The position numbers and the translations under genes were made by a program. From Mucilaginibacter sp. (GTDB lineage: Bacteria; Bacteroidota; Bacteroidia; Sphingobacteriales; Sphingobacteriaceae), in contig NZ_JAQBOF010000007.1 in the NCBI RefSeq assembly GCF_028288185.1, positions 1 to 64,000 on the forward strand: a stretch of 64,000 nt of DNA. Direction: 5' to 3'. Of the stretch, positions 30,984 through 39,708 are shown piece after piece. The notes below the pieces were generated by a model. That model worked only from the letters and a program-made list of their open reading frames with translations, was not told where the DNA came from and did not search any database. Numbering within the stretch: the stretch's first letter is position 1; the number at the start of each line of letters is the position of its first letter.

Positions 30984-31029
30984 ATAAAAACAAAAGGCTT
31001 TTCAAAATTGAAAAGCCTTTTGTTTTTAT
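30984..31029. terminator. Strong bidirectional terminator, 22-bp perfect arms
   Basis: ATAAAAACAAAAGGCTTTTC... (30984-31005) and its exact complement (31008-31029), with a 2-nt centre, lie between convergent purD and atpG. The A and T tracts on each side serve both strands. Confidence 0.85.
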
Positions 31030-31073
31030 GCTTATTTAAAGTCTCCCCTTCGGGGAGATTTAGAGGGGTTATG

Positions 31074-31961
31074 TTAATTTGATGACAACGCTGCTGCACC
31101 ACTTACGATCTCGGTAAGCTCGGTGGTGATAGCTGCCTGGCGGGCCTGGTTGTATGAAAGTTTTAGGGCTTTCAATAAGTCGCCTGCGTTTTCTGTTGCT
31201 TTGTCCATCGCTGTCATACGTGCGCCATGCTCTGAAGCTACCGAATCTAATACCGCGCGATACAGTTGTATCTTGATGTTTTTAGGTATTAGTTGTGCAA
31301 CAATCTCTTCTTGCGAAGGCTCTAATATATAATCAACCGGTGCTGCTTTTACTTCTTCTTTTTTAAGCTCTGTTTTTGGTACCGGTAATAATTGCTCGGT
31401 TATTAAAAACTGCATAGCCGCGTTTTTAAAGTGGTTGTACACAATTTCAACACGGTCATACTGTCCTTTTAAAAAGCCTTCCATAATGCTTTCGGTAATT
31501 AACGAAGCATTGTGGAAGTTTAAGTTGTTATACAACTCGGTATTGTTGCCAATAACGGTGTATTTACGGCGCTCATAAAACTCCTGCGATTTTTTACCAA
31601 TAGCAATGATAGATACATTACCAGCTTTTAACTGCTCGCTATATTTCTCGGCGATTAGGTTATTAGCTGTTTTTATAGCGTTGGCATTAAATGCACCGGC
31701 CAGGCCACGGTTTGATGTTACCACCACAACCAATACACGCACCGGCTCACGCTGCTGTAAAAAAGGTGACGAACCATCCTCTAAACTTGCAGACAAGTTT
31801 GACAATAATTCCTTCAGCTTATTTGCATAAGGGCGTAATTGTACAATAGCATTGGTAGCACGTTTCAACTTAGCCGCCGAAACCATTTTCATAGCCTTGG
31901 TGATCTGCTGCGTTGATGATACCGATGATATCCTGTTTCTTACTTCTTTTAAATTAGCCAT
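31074..31961 (-). CDS. atpG: F1 ATP synthase subunit gamma
   Basis: 295 residues. It is the central rotor stalk of the F1 motor. The start MANLKEVRNRISSVSSTQQITKAMKMVSAAKL and the end YNQARQAAITTELTEIVSGAAAL are diagnostic. It is the last gene of the window's atp operon. A small UUCG-type hairpin (CTCCCCTTCGGGGAG, 31043-31057) lies after the stop. The beta and epsilon genes (atpD, atpC) are not in the window, as is usual in this phylum. Confidence 0.96.
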   Translation of the reverse strand: MANLKEVRNRISSVSSTQQITKAMKMVSAAKLKRATNAIVQLRPYANKLKELLSNLSASLEDGSSPFLQQREPVRVLVVVVTSNRGLAGAFNANAIKTANNLIAEKYSEQLKAGNVSIIAIGKKSQEFYERRKYTVIGNNTELYNNLNFHNASLITESIMEGFLKGQYDRVEIVYNHFKNAAMQFLITEQLLPVPKTELKKEEVKAAPVDYILEPSQEEIVAQLIPKNIKIQLYRAVLDSVASEHGARMTAMDKATENAGDLLKALKLSYNQARQAAITTELTEIVSGAAALSSN

Positions 31962-31980
31962 TCTTTATTTTGAGTGGTGA

Positions 31981-32038
31981 GTTTTGAGTTGTGGGTTTTG
32001 AGTTTTCACTCATTACTTACTACTCATTACTCAAAACT
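31981..32038. repeat. Inverted repeat between atpA and atpG
   Basis: GTTTTGAGT occurs at 31981-31989 and 31995-32003, and its complement ACTCAAAAC at 32029-32037, so alternative hairpins can form in the atpA-atpG spacer. The same words fill the gap 29410-29560. Confidence 0.55.
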
Positions 32039-32041
32039 AAA

Positions 32042-33619
32042 TTAATTATAATTCGCTGCCAGTTCTTTAGCTACTTTTTCAAGTACGCTTGTTAATTGGT
32101 CATCAAACTTACCTGCTTTTAATGCAGCAAGTACTTCCGGGTGACGTTGTTCTAACTGGGTTGTATATTCGCTTTCAAACTCGCGGATTTTATTTACAGG
32201 TACGCTACGCATTAAGTTTTTGGTACCTAGGTAAATAATAGCTACTTGTTTTTCAACAGATACCGGTGAGTATTGACCTTGTTTCAAGATCTCAACGTTA
32301 CGGGCGCCTTTATCTAATACATTTTTAGTTGAAGCATCTAAGTCTGAACCAAATTTAGAGAAAGCTTCCAGCTCGCGGTATTGAGCCTGGTCCAGTTTTA
32401 AAGTACCGGCTACTTTCTTCATTGATTTGATCTGGGCGTTACCACCTACACGTGATACCGAGATACCTACGTTAATAGCCGGACGAACACCCGCGTTAAA
32501 CAAGTTAGACTCCAAAAATATCTGGCCGTCAGTAATTGAAATTACGTTGGTTGGGATATAAGCTGATACGTCACCTGCCTGAGTTTCGATGATAGGTAAC
32601 GCTGTTAATGAACCGCCACCTTTTACGATACCACGGATAGACTCCGGCAAATCATTCATCGCTTGCGCGATAGAATCATTGGCGTTGATCTTAGCGGCAC
32701 GTTCTAATAAACGGCTGTGCAAATAAAACACGTCACCAGGATAAGCCTCACGGCCCGGTGGACGACGTAATAATAAAGATACCTCACGATAAGCTACCGC
32801 TTGTTTTGACAAGTCATCATAAACGATCAAAGCCGGACGACCAGTATCGCGGAAATACTCGCCAATTGCAGCACCTGCAAATGGAGCAAAGAATTGCATA
32901 GTTGCAGAGTCTGACGCGTTTGCAGCAACGATGATAGAATAAGGCATAGCGCCTTTTTCTTCCAACGCGCGTACGATGTTTGCTACTGTAGATGCTTTTT
33001 GACCGCAAGCTACATATATACAGATAACCGGTTTGCCGGCATCATAAAATTCTTTTTGGTTGATGATAGTATCGATACAAACCGCAGTTTTACCTGTCTG
33101 ACGGTCGCCAATAACCAACTCACGCTGGCCACGGCCGATAGGGATCATCGCATCAATAGCTTTGATACCTGTTTGTAGTGGCTCGGTTACCGGCTGGCGA
33201 TAGATAACACCCGGAGCTTTACGCTCTAAAGGCATTTCGTAAGTCTTTCCTGCAATTGGTCCTTTACCGTCAATAGGCTCGCCTAATGTGTTTACAACAC
33301 GGCCAAGCATACCTTCGCCTACGTTAATAGAAGCAATTTTATTGGTACGTTTAACTGTATCGCCTTCTTTAATTTCGTCAGACTGGCCCAATAATACAAC
33401 ACCCACGTTATCTTCTTCTAAGTTTAATACAATGCCTTGTAAGCCATTGTCAAACTCAACCAACTCGCCTGATTGTACTTTTGTTAAACCATAAACGCGT
33501 GCAATACCATCACCCACCTGGAGCACGGTACCCACTTCTTCTAATTCAGATTCTGACTTGAAACCCGCCAACTGCTGACGCAATATTGCCGATACTTCAT
33601 CTGGTCTTACCTCTACCAT
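32042..33619 (-). CDS. atpA: F1 ATP synthase subunit alpha
   Basis: 525 residues. It is the non-catalytic nucleotide-binding subunit of the hexamer. Walker A is [10 protein letters not shown], and the conserved block [17 protein letters not shown] is present. The N-terminal beta-barrel part starts [20 protein letters not shown]. It follows atpH after a 34-nt gap. Confidence 0.98.
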   Translation of the reverse strand: MVEVRPDEVSAILRQQLAGFKSESELEEVGTVLQVGDGIARVYGLTKVQSGELVEFDNGLQGIVLNLEEDNVGVVLLGQSDEIKEGDTVKRTNKIASINVGEGMLGRVVNTLGEPIDGKGPIAGKTYEMPLERKAPGVIYRQPVTEPLQTGIKAIDAMIPIGRGQRELVIGDRQTGKTAVCIDTIINQKEFYDAGKPVICIYVACGQKASTVANIVRALEEKGAMPYSIIVAANASDSATMQFFAPFAGAAIGEYFRDTGRPALIVYDDLSKQAVAYREVSLLLRRPPGREAYPGDVFYLHSRLLERAAKINANDSIAQAMNDLPESIRGIVKGGGSLTALPIIETQAGDVSAYIPTNVISITDGQIFLESNLFNAGVRPAINVGISVSRVGGNAQIKSMKKVAGTLKLDQAQYRELEAFSKFGSDLDASTKNVLDKGARNVEILKQGQYSPVSVEKQVAIIYLGTKNLMRSVPVNKIREFESEYTTQLEQRHPEVLAALKAGKFDDQLTSVLEKVAKELAANYN

Positions 33620-33653
33620 AGTTTATTTTAATTTTGAGATTTTAATTATTCAA

Positions 33654-34199
33654 TTAAACAATGCCTTGAGCAAAGTTCTTTTTCAATTTCTTTAAGTTAT
33701 TTGCAATACTGGTATCTATCTGCCTGTCGCCAACGGTTAAAACAAAACCGCCAATTAACTCAGGGTCAACCTTTGTTTCTAATACCACTTCGCCACCTAC
33801 CGATGCTTTTATTTCGGCTAATATTTTGGCTTGGTTAGCCGCCGATAACGGGGTTGCAGATACTACAGTAGCTTGAGTAATATGCTTTAGCGTATCATAC
33901 TGGTTAATAAACTCATGTGCTGTAGTGTATAATACTTCGCCACGGCCTTTGTTTATCATCAGCTTATAAAACGCTATAGATATTTTATTTACCTTACCTT
34001 CAAATAACGCGGTAAGGATATTTAATTTCTTAGCGTGCGATATGATAGGATTACTTAAAACCGCTATTAACTGCGGGTTTGCCTTTAAGGTTTTCAGGAA
34101 AAAAATCATATCATTATTTACGTCCTCAAGAGATTTTTGCTCCTGCGAAAGATCAATGATTGATTTGGCGTACCTGGCTGCTACCGTTAATTCTGACAT
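33654..34199 (-). CDS. atpH: ATP synthase subunit delta
   Basis: 181 residues. It links F1 to the peripheral stalk. It starts MSELTVAARYAKSIIDLSQEQ and ends with GGFVLTVGDRQIDTSIANNLKKLKKNF, the family's closing signature. Gene order b-delta-alpha supports the call. Confidence 0.94.
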   Translation of the reverse strand: MSELTVAARYAKSIIDLSQEQKSLEDVNNDMIFFLKTLKANPQLIAVLSNPIISHAKKLNILTALFEGKVNKISIAFYKLMINKGRGEVLYTTAHEFINQYDTLKHITQATVVSATPLSAANQAKILAEIKASVGGEVVLETKVDPELIGGFVLTVGDRQIDTSIANNLKKLKKNFAQGIV

Positions 34200-34205
34200 G
34201 TTTTT

Positions 34206-34318
34206 AATTTCGGAATTCGGATTTTCGATTTCGGATTTACCTCCGTCGTCAATTCAAATTCATTTATGTAATTATTCAATTTTCTAATTCCGAAATCGTA
34301 ATTCCGAAATCCGAAATT
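34206..34318. repeat. Large inverted repeat between atpF and atpH
   Basis: AATTTCGGAATTCGGATTTT... (34206-34236) is largely complementary to AATTCCGAAATCG...CCGAAATT (34286-34318) around a loop of about 50 nt. The element separates the two genes by 118 bp, far more than most other junctions in the operon. Confidence 0.65.
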
Positions 34319-34809
34319 TAAAGCTTAACTTCTCTTAAAAGCTGGCTAACCAACTCGTCTTGTTTTTGCTGATCTGCAAGTTGTTGTTTCAAAACTTTCT
34401 CAGCAATTTCTAATGATAAGGTTGCTACCTGGTTTTTCACATCAGCCATAGCAATAGCTTTTTGATTGTTGATCTCAACCCGAGCCATTTCTATCATCCG
34501 TGCACCTTCCGTATGTGCAGCTTCTTTAGCATCGCTTATTATTTGATCTTTAACCTTTTTAGCTTCGTGTAATATTACATCGCGCTCTGCACGTGCTTGC
34601 TTTAACAAGGCTTCATTCTCATTAGTTAAACGAGACATTTCTTCTTTAGCAGCTTCTGCTTTCAATAAAGCATCTTCAATAAAACGTTCGCGCTCATTAA
34701 TGGCGCTTAAAATTGGTTTCCAGGCAAATTTGCCCAGTATAAATAACAAGATCAAAAAAGAGATCGTTGTCCAAAAAACCAATCCTATATGTGGGGTAAC
34801 TAATTCCAT
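34318..34809 (-). CDS. atpF: ATP synthase subunit b
   Basis: 163 residues. One N-terminal membrane helix (IGLVFWTTISFLILLFILGKF) is followed by a long charged coiled-coil to the end. It forms the peripheral stalk that holds F1 still. The start is MELVTPHIGLVFW. Confidence 0.94.
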   Translation of the reverse strand: MELVTPHIGLVFWTTISFLILLFILGKFAWKPILSAINERERFIEDALLKAEAAKEEMSRLTNENEALLKQARAERDVILHEAKKVKDQIISDAKEAAHTEGARMIEMARVEINNQKAIAMADVKNQVATLSLEIAEKVLKQQLADQQKQDELVSQLLREVKL

Positions 34810-34850
34810 AGTATATATCTTATAATTTCAGTATCATTCAAAATAATTAA

Positions 34851-34885
34851 AGAATAGGCCGGTGCCAATCGCGCCGGTCTATTCT
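34851..34885. promoter_or_regulatory. 15-bp hairpin directly after atpE
   Basis: Arms 34851-34865 and 34871-34885 pair along 15 bp (two G-T pairs) around a 5-nt loop CAATC. It begins 8 nt past the atpE stop, inside the operon. It may be a partial terminator or an mRNA-stabilising end for the atpE transcript. Confidence 0.6.
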
Positions 34886-34893
34886 TTTTTCTC

Positions 34894-35103
<210 letters not shown>

Positions 35104-35145
35104 TTAATTTAAACGTGTATATTAATAGATAATTAATTCAAAAGA

Positions 35146-36234
35146 TTAATGATGATGCTCTTCAACAGCCATACCAATAAATAAGGCTGTAAGCATGGTA
35201 AAAATGTAGGCCTGTAAAAATGCCACCAGTAATTCAATAGTATCCATAAATACTACAAACACCACTGATGCCGGCGAAACCCACAATGATTTAAATATAA
35301 AGATTAATGATATTAAGCTTAATACAATAATGTGGCCTGCTGTAATGTTAGCAAACAAACGTATCATTAATGCAAATGGCTTTGATATAATACCTATAAT
35401 TTCAACAGGTACCATAATAATATATAACCAAAGCGGTATATCAGGCGCAAAAATATGTTTCCAATAATACTTGTTTCCGCTTACGTTAACGGTTATTAAA
35501 GTAATAACAGAAAGTACCAGCGTTACAGCTATATTACCTGTAAGGTTAAAGCCTCCCGGGAAAAATGGAACTAATCCCAATAAATTATTTATCAGGATAA
35601 AAAAGAACATAGTTAATAATAAAGGAATATATCTTGCATATTTTGAACCAATGTTGGGTATTGCTACATCATCACGCACAAACATTACAACAGGCTCCAG
35701 TAAAGATTGAAAACCTTTTGGCGCTTTGCCCTGACGCTTGCGGTAACTTGAAGACATACCGATAAATACGATGATTAAAATGATCATCCCCATCCACATA
35801 CTGGCCACGTTACGGGTTATAGAAAAATCCCAAACTTTTTTACTGGCTGCTTTATCAATCTTACCGGCGGCATCTGCAACTAATATTTTATCATGATCGG
35901 CAGTATAGGTATAATATTTACCCTGATATATTTTTTTCTCTGATTTACCCCCAACTTCTTCTTCTCTGACATTTGCAGATGAAAACACTTCTAAACCTTT
36001 ATCTGTATACAAAATAACCGGCAACGGTAATACTATACTACCAAATATCGGCAATGAATGCGAATCGCCTACGTGCTCTAATATTACGTCTTTAGGATTG
36101 AATTTTTCTTCTGCTTTATGCTCTTTTTCCTGCGCAAAAGAGATAGCAGGGAAAATTGCAACCATTATAAAAACGGCAGAAATTAGTAGTTGCTTAATTT
36201 TTTTTGAGTTTAAAATCGACTTTTTATTCATCAA
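35146..36234 (-). CDS. atpB: ATP synthase subunit a, with signal peptide and N-terminal extension
   Basis: 362 residues, about 90 longer than E. coli subunit a. The first ~35 residues form a cleavable-type signal (VAIFPAISFAQ). A soluble extension rich in charged residues follows, up to about 140. Six membrane segments come next. The essential Arg lies in the segment PFALMIRLFANITAGHIIV. Such extensions are known in Bacteroidota. A start at the second Met (36231) is equally possible. The end is EEHHH. Confidence 0.95.
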   Translation of the reverse strand: MMNKKSILNSKKIKQLLISAVFIMVAIFPAISFAQEKEHKAEEKFNPKDVILEHVGDSHSLPIFGSIVLPLPVILYTDKGLEVFSSANVREEEVGGKSEKKIYQGKYYTYTADHDKILVADAAGKIDKAASKKVWDFSITRNVASMWMGMIILIIVFIGMSSSYRKRQGKAPKGFQSLLEPVVMFVRDDVAIPNIGSKYARYIPLLLTMFFFILINNLLGLVPFFPGGFNLTGNIAVTLVLSVITLITVNVSGNKYYWKHIFAPDIPLWLYIIMVPVEIIGIISKPFALMIRLFANITAGHIIVLSLISLIFIFKSLWVSPASVVFVVFMDTIELLVAFLQAYIFTMLTALFIGMAVEEHHH

Positions 36235-36245
36235 AATGAAGTTTT

Positions 36246-36632
36246 TTACCTTGAATTTTGGTTGCGCAAGTTACGCAACAAAATATAAATTTCAAAGGCC
36301 GTATTTAAGAAATATATGTAAAAAAAATCAGCAACAAAAATATACCTGTTTAGCTTGTTTTTAAGGATGAAAATGAGCGCGAAAACCAGGCATGCCAGTA
36401 TTTTAAAAACAGTTGCGGCCAAAAACATTTGGGTGCCTTTTTCGGCATCCATTTGCTGGCCTGTTAATACCGCTATAACCACAACCAACGTAAGGCCCGA
36501 AAGAAAAAAGAATACCAGCCAAAAATGTGGGATCAATAAGCTGGCATACCCATTATTAGCTAGTATATATGGAGGAACTGCTAAAACAATAACAAATAAT
36601 ATAAAAAATAATATGTGGCGCAGCAATTTCAT
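36246..36632 (-). CDS. Small membrane protein in the atp operon
   Basis: I chose ATG 36632 (MKLLRHILFFILFV): it overlaps the atpZ stop in ATGA, and the longer reading frame to 36704 runs through atpZ. The product has 128 residues and four probable membrane helices. Its place before atpB matches that of AtpI-like assembly proteins, which help form the c-ring, but I recognise no clear family motif. It ends 11 nt before atpB. Confidence 0.7.
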   Translation of the reverse strand: MKLLRHILFFILFVIVLAVPPYILANNGYASLLIPHFWLVFFFLSGLTLVVVIAVLTGQQMDAEKGTQMFLAATVFKILACLVFALIFILKNKLNRYIFVADFFYIYFLNTAFEIYILLRNLRNQNSR

Positions 36633-36847
36633 TTTTTTATTGATTTGATTACTATATACAATGAAATAAATACACCAATAAGCGATAACAGTGCTGTTAC
36701 CCATTTAGTGTGATGGTTGGTTGCCATATCAATTTTATACCCGGCAAATGCAAAAATGCCAATAATAGCTATCATTTGAAAAGCAATACCTGTAAATTTA
36801 GCTAAGCTACTTCTTTCGTTTTCGCTATCTGATTCATTTTCTTCCAT
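36629..36847 (-). CDS. AtpZ/AtpI family protein
   Basis: 72 residues from ATG 36847; the frame could extend to a TTG at 36853, but that lies within the promoter box. An acidic N-terminus (MEENESDSENER) is followed by two helices (FQMIAIIGIFAFAGYKID and ALLSLIGVFISLYIV), the usual AtpZ architecture. It is the first gene of the operon. Confidence 0.8.
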   Translation of the reverse strand: MEENESDSENERSSLAKFTGIAFQMIAIIGIFAFAGYKIDMATNHHTKWVTALLSLIGVFISLYIVIKSIKK

Positions 36848-36850
36848 CCG

Positions 36851-36858
36851 CAAATTTA
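36851..36858 (-). promoter_or_regulatory. Putative -7 box of the atp operon
   Basis: Minus strand TAAATTTG, ending 3 nt before the ATG at 36847, so the operon mRNA would be close to leaderless. Confidence 0.5.
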
Positions 36859-36912
36859 TTAAATCCTATTGCATAATGTTTACTAAATTAGCAATGCTTT
36901 TATAATCCCACT

Positions 36913-39708
36913 TTGAATTTGAGGCACATCTGTATATCCATTGTAAATAAGCAAGTTACCTTTTTAGGATTAGTATTATTACTACTAGCCGCAGGCTGCT
37001 CTTTTGAAAGGCAGACCGGTTTTAACCGTACAATGCAAAATTTAACCGCGCATTATAATATATTATATAATGCCAACGAGTTGCTACGCCAAAAACAAGA
37101 GACTTATACCGGCACTTATATTGATCAGTATAACAATATATTGAGCGTTTACCAGGATACCGTAGCCCACGGTACCGCGCTTGATAAAGAGCTGGATGCC
37201 GCCATATTTAAAGCCAACACTATTATAAACGAAAAAGAGCAAAGCAAATACGTTGCCGATGCTTACCTGGTTTTAGGCAAGGCAAATTTTTTATATGGCA
37301 AGTATTTTGACGCGGTCGAGTTTTTTAGCTATGTCATCCGCTCGTTCCCGAAACAACTTAGCTTGACACAGGAAGCAGCCTCATGGAAAGTACGGGCCTT
37401 ATTATATTTAGATAACCAAAAGGAAGCTAAGCTAACGCTTGATTCGGCTTTTGCTAAAGTCGACCCTAAAAAGCACATAACCGCCGAGTTGTATGCCGCC
37501 GCTCTGCAATATGATATCAATACCAAAAACTATGTTGACGCAGAAGCTTCCGCTAAAAAAGCAATATTGTATACAAAGGACGGCAGCCAAAAACTACGCT
37601 GGACCTTTATACTGGGACAATTACAGGAACTGAACCGGGAAAATAAGGATGCCCTGGTAAATTATACCCGTATAGTAAAAAGCAACGCATCGTTCGAGAT
37701 GGCTTTTAATGCCAACCTAAACCGCATACGTATAGAGGATATGCGCAACGGCGTTAAACTTAACCGTACCGCTCTTTTGTTATCTTTATTAAAGGATGAG
37801 AACAATGTTGATTTTAACGACCAGGTATATTTCCAGGTGGCCGAGATCTATGCCGCTAACAAGGATATTAATAACGCTTTAAAATATTACAGGCTATCGG
37901 CACACAGCAGTTTAAAAAATCAAAATCAAAAGGGATTATCCTACCTGCGTATTGCCGATATTGACTTTAACACCAAAGCCGATTATGTTAATGCTAAAAA
38001 GTATTATGATAGCACGCTTACCAACCTGTCTACCAATTATCCCGGCTATCAAACCATTCTAAAGAAAGCCAATAACCTGCAATTGCTGGTTGATAAACTA
38101 CAAATAATTGCCCGCGAAGACACCTTGCAAGCCCTGGCTACAATGGACGAGAAAACGCGTTCGGCTGCTATTGATGCTATGGTAACTGCACAAACCTTAC
38201 AACAAAATGCTGTTATCGCCAGCAATAATGCCATCGCGGCGACAAACAACACGTATAATAATACCAATGCTGCCACCCCTACCGGGAAAGCCGCAACAGG
38301 CAGCAGTTTTTACTTTTATAACACTGCCGCGGTAAGCCAGGGATATACCGAATTTAAACGCCGCTGGGGCGATAGGAAATTGGAAGATAACTGGCGCAGG
38401 GCAAATAAAAGTGGCGGTACCAGTGTCAATAACCCTAACGCATCGCCGGCCATAAACGCTATTACCGATCCTGACGCGCTGCCTACTGATATGCGCAAGA
38501 GCAAAACTGATGTGTCTGCAGGTGGTTACAGGCAAAGTCTGTTACAGAATGTACCGGTTACGCCTTTGTTGCTGGCTCAATCAAACATACGTATTTATAA
38601 TGCTTATTTAGATATAGCCAATTTTTACCGCGATATTTTGGAGGATAAGAAAGAAGCTATAGCCAACTACGAGCTGCTTTTAACTAAATATCCAGACGAT
38701 ACCAATAAAGCGCCTATATATTATAGCCTGTACAGATTATATAGTGATATGGATGTTGCTAAATCAACAGGCTATAAAAACAAGTTATTGAAAGAATATC
38801 CCGAAACTGTTTTTGCCAAAGTAATTATAGATCCTGATTACAGTAAAAAACTGGATGATAATGATTCGCGGTTTAATGAGGCTTATAATACTGTGTACGA
38901 TCTGTATCGCCAGAAAAATTATCCCCAGGTTATAAGCCATACTGATAGTTTACTAAAGCAATATCCCGGCAATAAACTACTGGCACAATTATATTATTTA
39001 AGGGTAATAGCTTCGGGGCATTTAGAAAAAGTGGCACCCTTCCGCGCCGAGCTACAGCAAATAGCGGCTACTTATCCTAACGATCAATTAATAACGCCAT
39101 TGGTTAAGCAACACTTAGCTTATGTTGATGCCAATACTGCCGAGCTATCTGCACAAACCTTTGCTATTATGAGTACGGATACAGCTGGTGCACTATTTAC
39201 GCCACCTGTCGAATATCAAAAAGACGCGGTATATAACCGTGGCCGCACTTTTGCACAGGTGCAGGTATTTGAAAAACCCGCTGTTAAACAGGCGCCCGTA
39301 GTTGTTAAAGAAAAACCGGTTGAAAAAGTTGTATCTATCATATTCACCAATCGCGACAGCACCAACTATTATTTTGTGATAAATGTGAACATCGGCACAA
39401 CAGATCTCTCCTCGTCACGTTTTGGGATTGGGCAGTTTAACCGTGCAAATTTTCAGGCAAATACCATAAGGCACCAGCTTAAAAATGTAGGGACCGATAA
39501 CCAGCTGATATATGTTGGCCGTTTCCGTAGCTTTGCCTGGGCAAAAAATTACGCTACTGCAATTATCAAGTTGATGCCGCAGATAATGAAGGTACCGAGT
39601 GATAAATACAGTTTTTTTATCATAACACAAGAAAATCTGGATAAATTAGCCGATAAGAAATTATTGGATGATTATATTAATTATTATCAACAAACTCTAT
39701 TAAAGTAA
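36913..39708 (+). CDS. sprE: Type IX secretion / gliding lipoprotein SprE (PorW), TPR-rich
   Basis: 931 residues. No ATG is available before the lipobox: an in-frame stop at 36889 leaves TTG 36913 or 36919 as starts. The signal ends LLLAAGC (Cys29). After it GFNRTMQNLTAHYNILYNANELL matches the start of the SprE/PorW family. TPR repeats cover the N-terminal two thirds. A Ala/Asn/Thr-rich linker lies at about 440-520, and further TPRs follow. The family is needed for T9SS function, where it is thought to join the ring and the translocon. Its stop overlaps the next ATG (TAATG). Confidence 0.85.
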   Translation: MNLRHICISIVNKQVTFLGLVLLLLAAGCSFERQTGFNRTMQNLTAHYNILYNANELLRQKQETYTGTYIDQYNNILSVYQDTVAHGTALDKELDAAIFKANTIINEKEQSKYVADAYLVLGKANFLYGKYFDAVEFFSYVIRSFPKQLSLTQEAASWKVRALLYLDNQKEAKLTLDSAFAKVDPKKHITAELYAAALQYDINTKNYVDAEASAKKAILYTKDGSQKLRWTFILGQLQELNRENKDALVNYTRIVKSNASFEMAFNANLNRIRIEDMRNGVKLNRTALLLSLLKDENNVDFNDQVYFQVAEIYAANKDINNALKYYRLSAHSSLKNQNQKGLSYLRIADIDFNTKADYVNAKKYYDSTLTNLSTNYPGYQTILKKANNLQLLVDKLQIIAREDTLQALATMDEKTRSAAIDAMVTAQTLQQNAVIASNNAIAATNNTYNNTNAATPTGKAATGSSFYFYNTAAVSQGYTEFKRRWGDRKLEDNWRRANKSGGTSVNNPNASPAINAITDPDALPTDMRKSKTDVSAGGYRQSLLQNVPVTPLLLAQSNIRIYNAYLDIANFYRDILEDKKEAIANYELLLTKYPDDTNKAPIYYSLYRLYSDMDVAKSTGYKNKLLKEYPETVFAKVIIDPDYSKKLDDNDSRFNEAYNTVYDLYRQKNYPQVISHTDSLLKQYPGNKLLAQLYYLRVIASGHLEKVAPFRAELQQIAATYPNDQLITPLVKQHLAYVDANTAELSAQTFAIMSTDTAGALFTPPVEYQKDAVYNRGRTFAQVQVFEKPAVKQAPVVVKEKPVEKVVSIIFTNRDSTNYYFVINVNIGTTDLSSSRFGIGQFNRANFQANTIRHQLKNVGTDNQLIYVGRFRSFAWAKNYATAIIKLMPQIMKVPSDKYSFFIITQENLDKLADKKLLDDYINYYQQTLLK

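Noticed and set aside
36355..36648. 97-codon forward frame opposite the atp membrane protein
   Set aside because: Antisense to a coupled operon gene with clear membrane helices.
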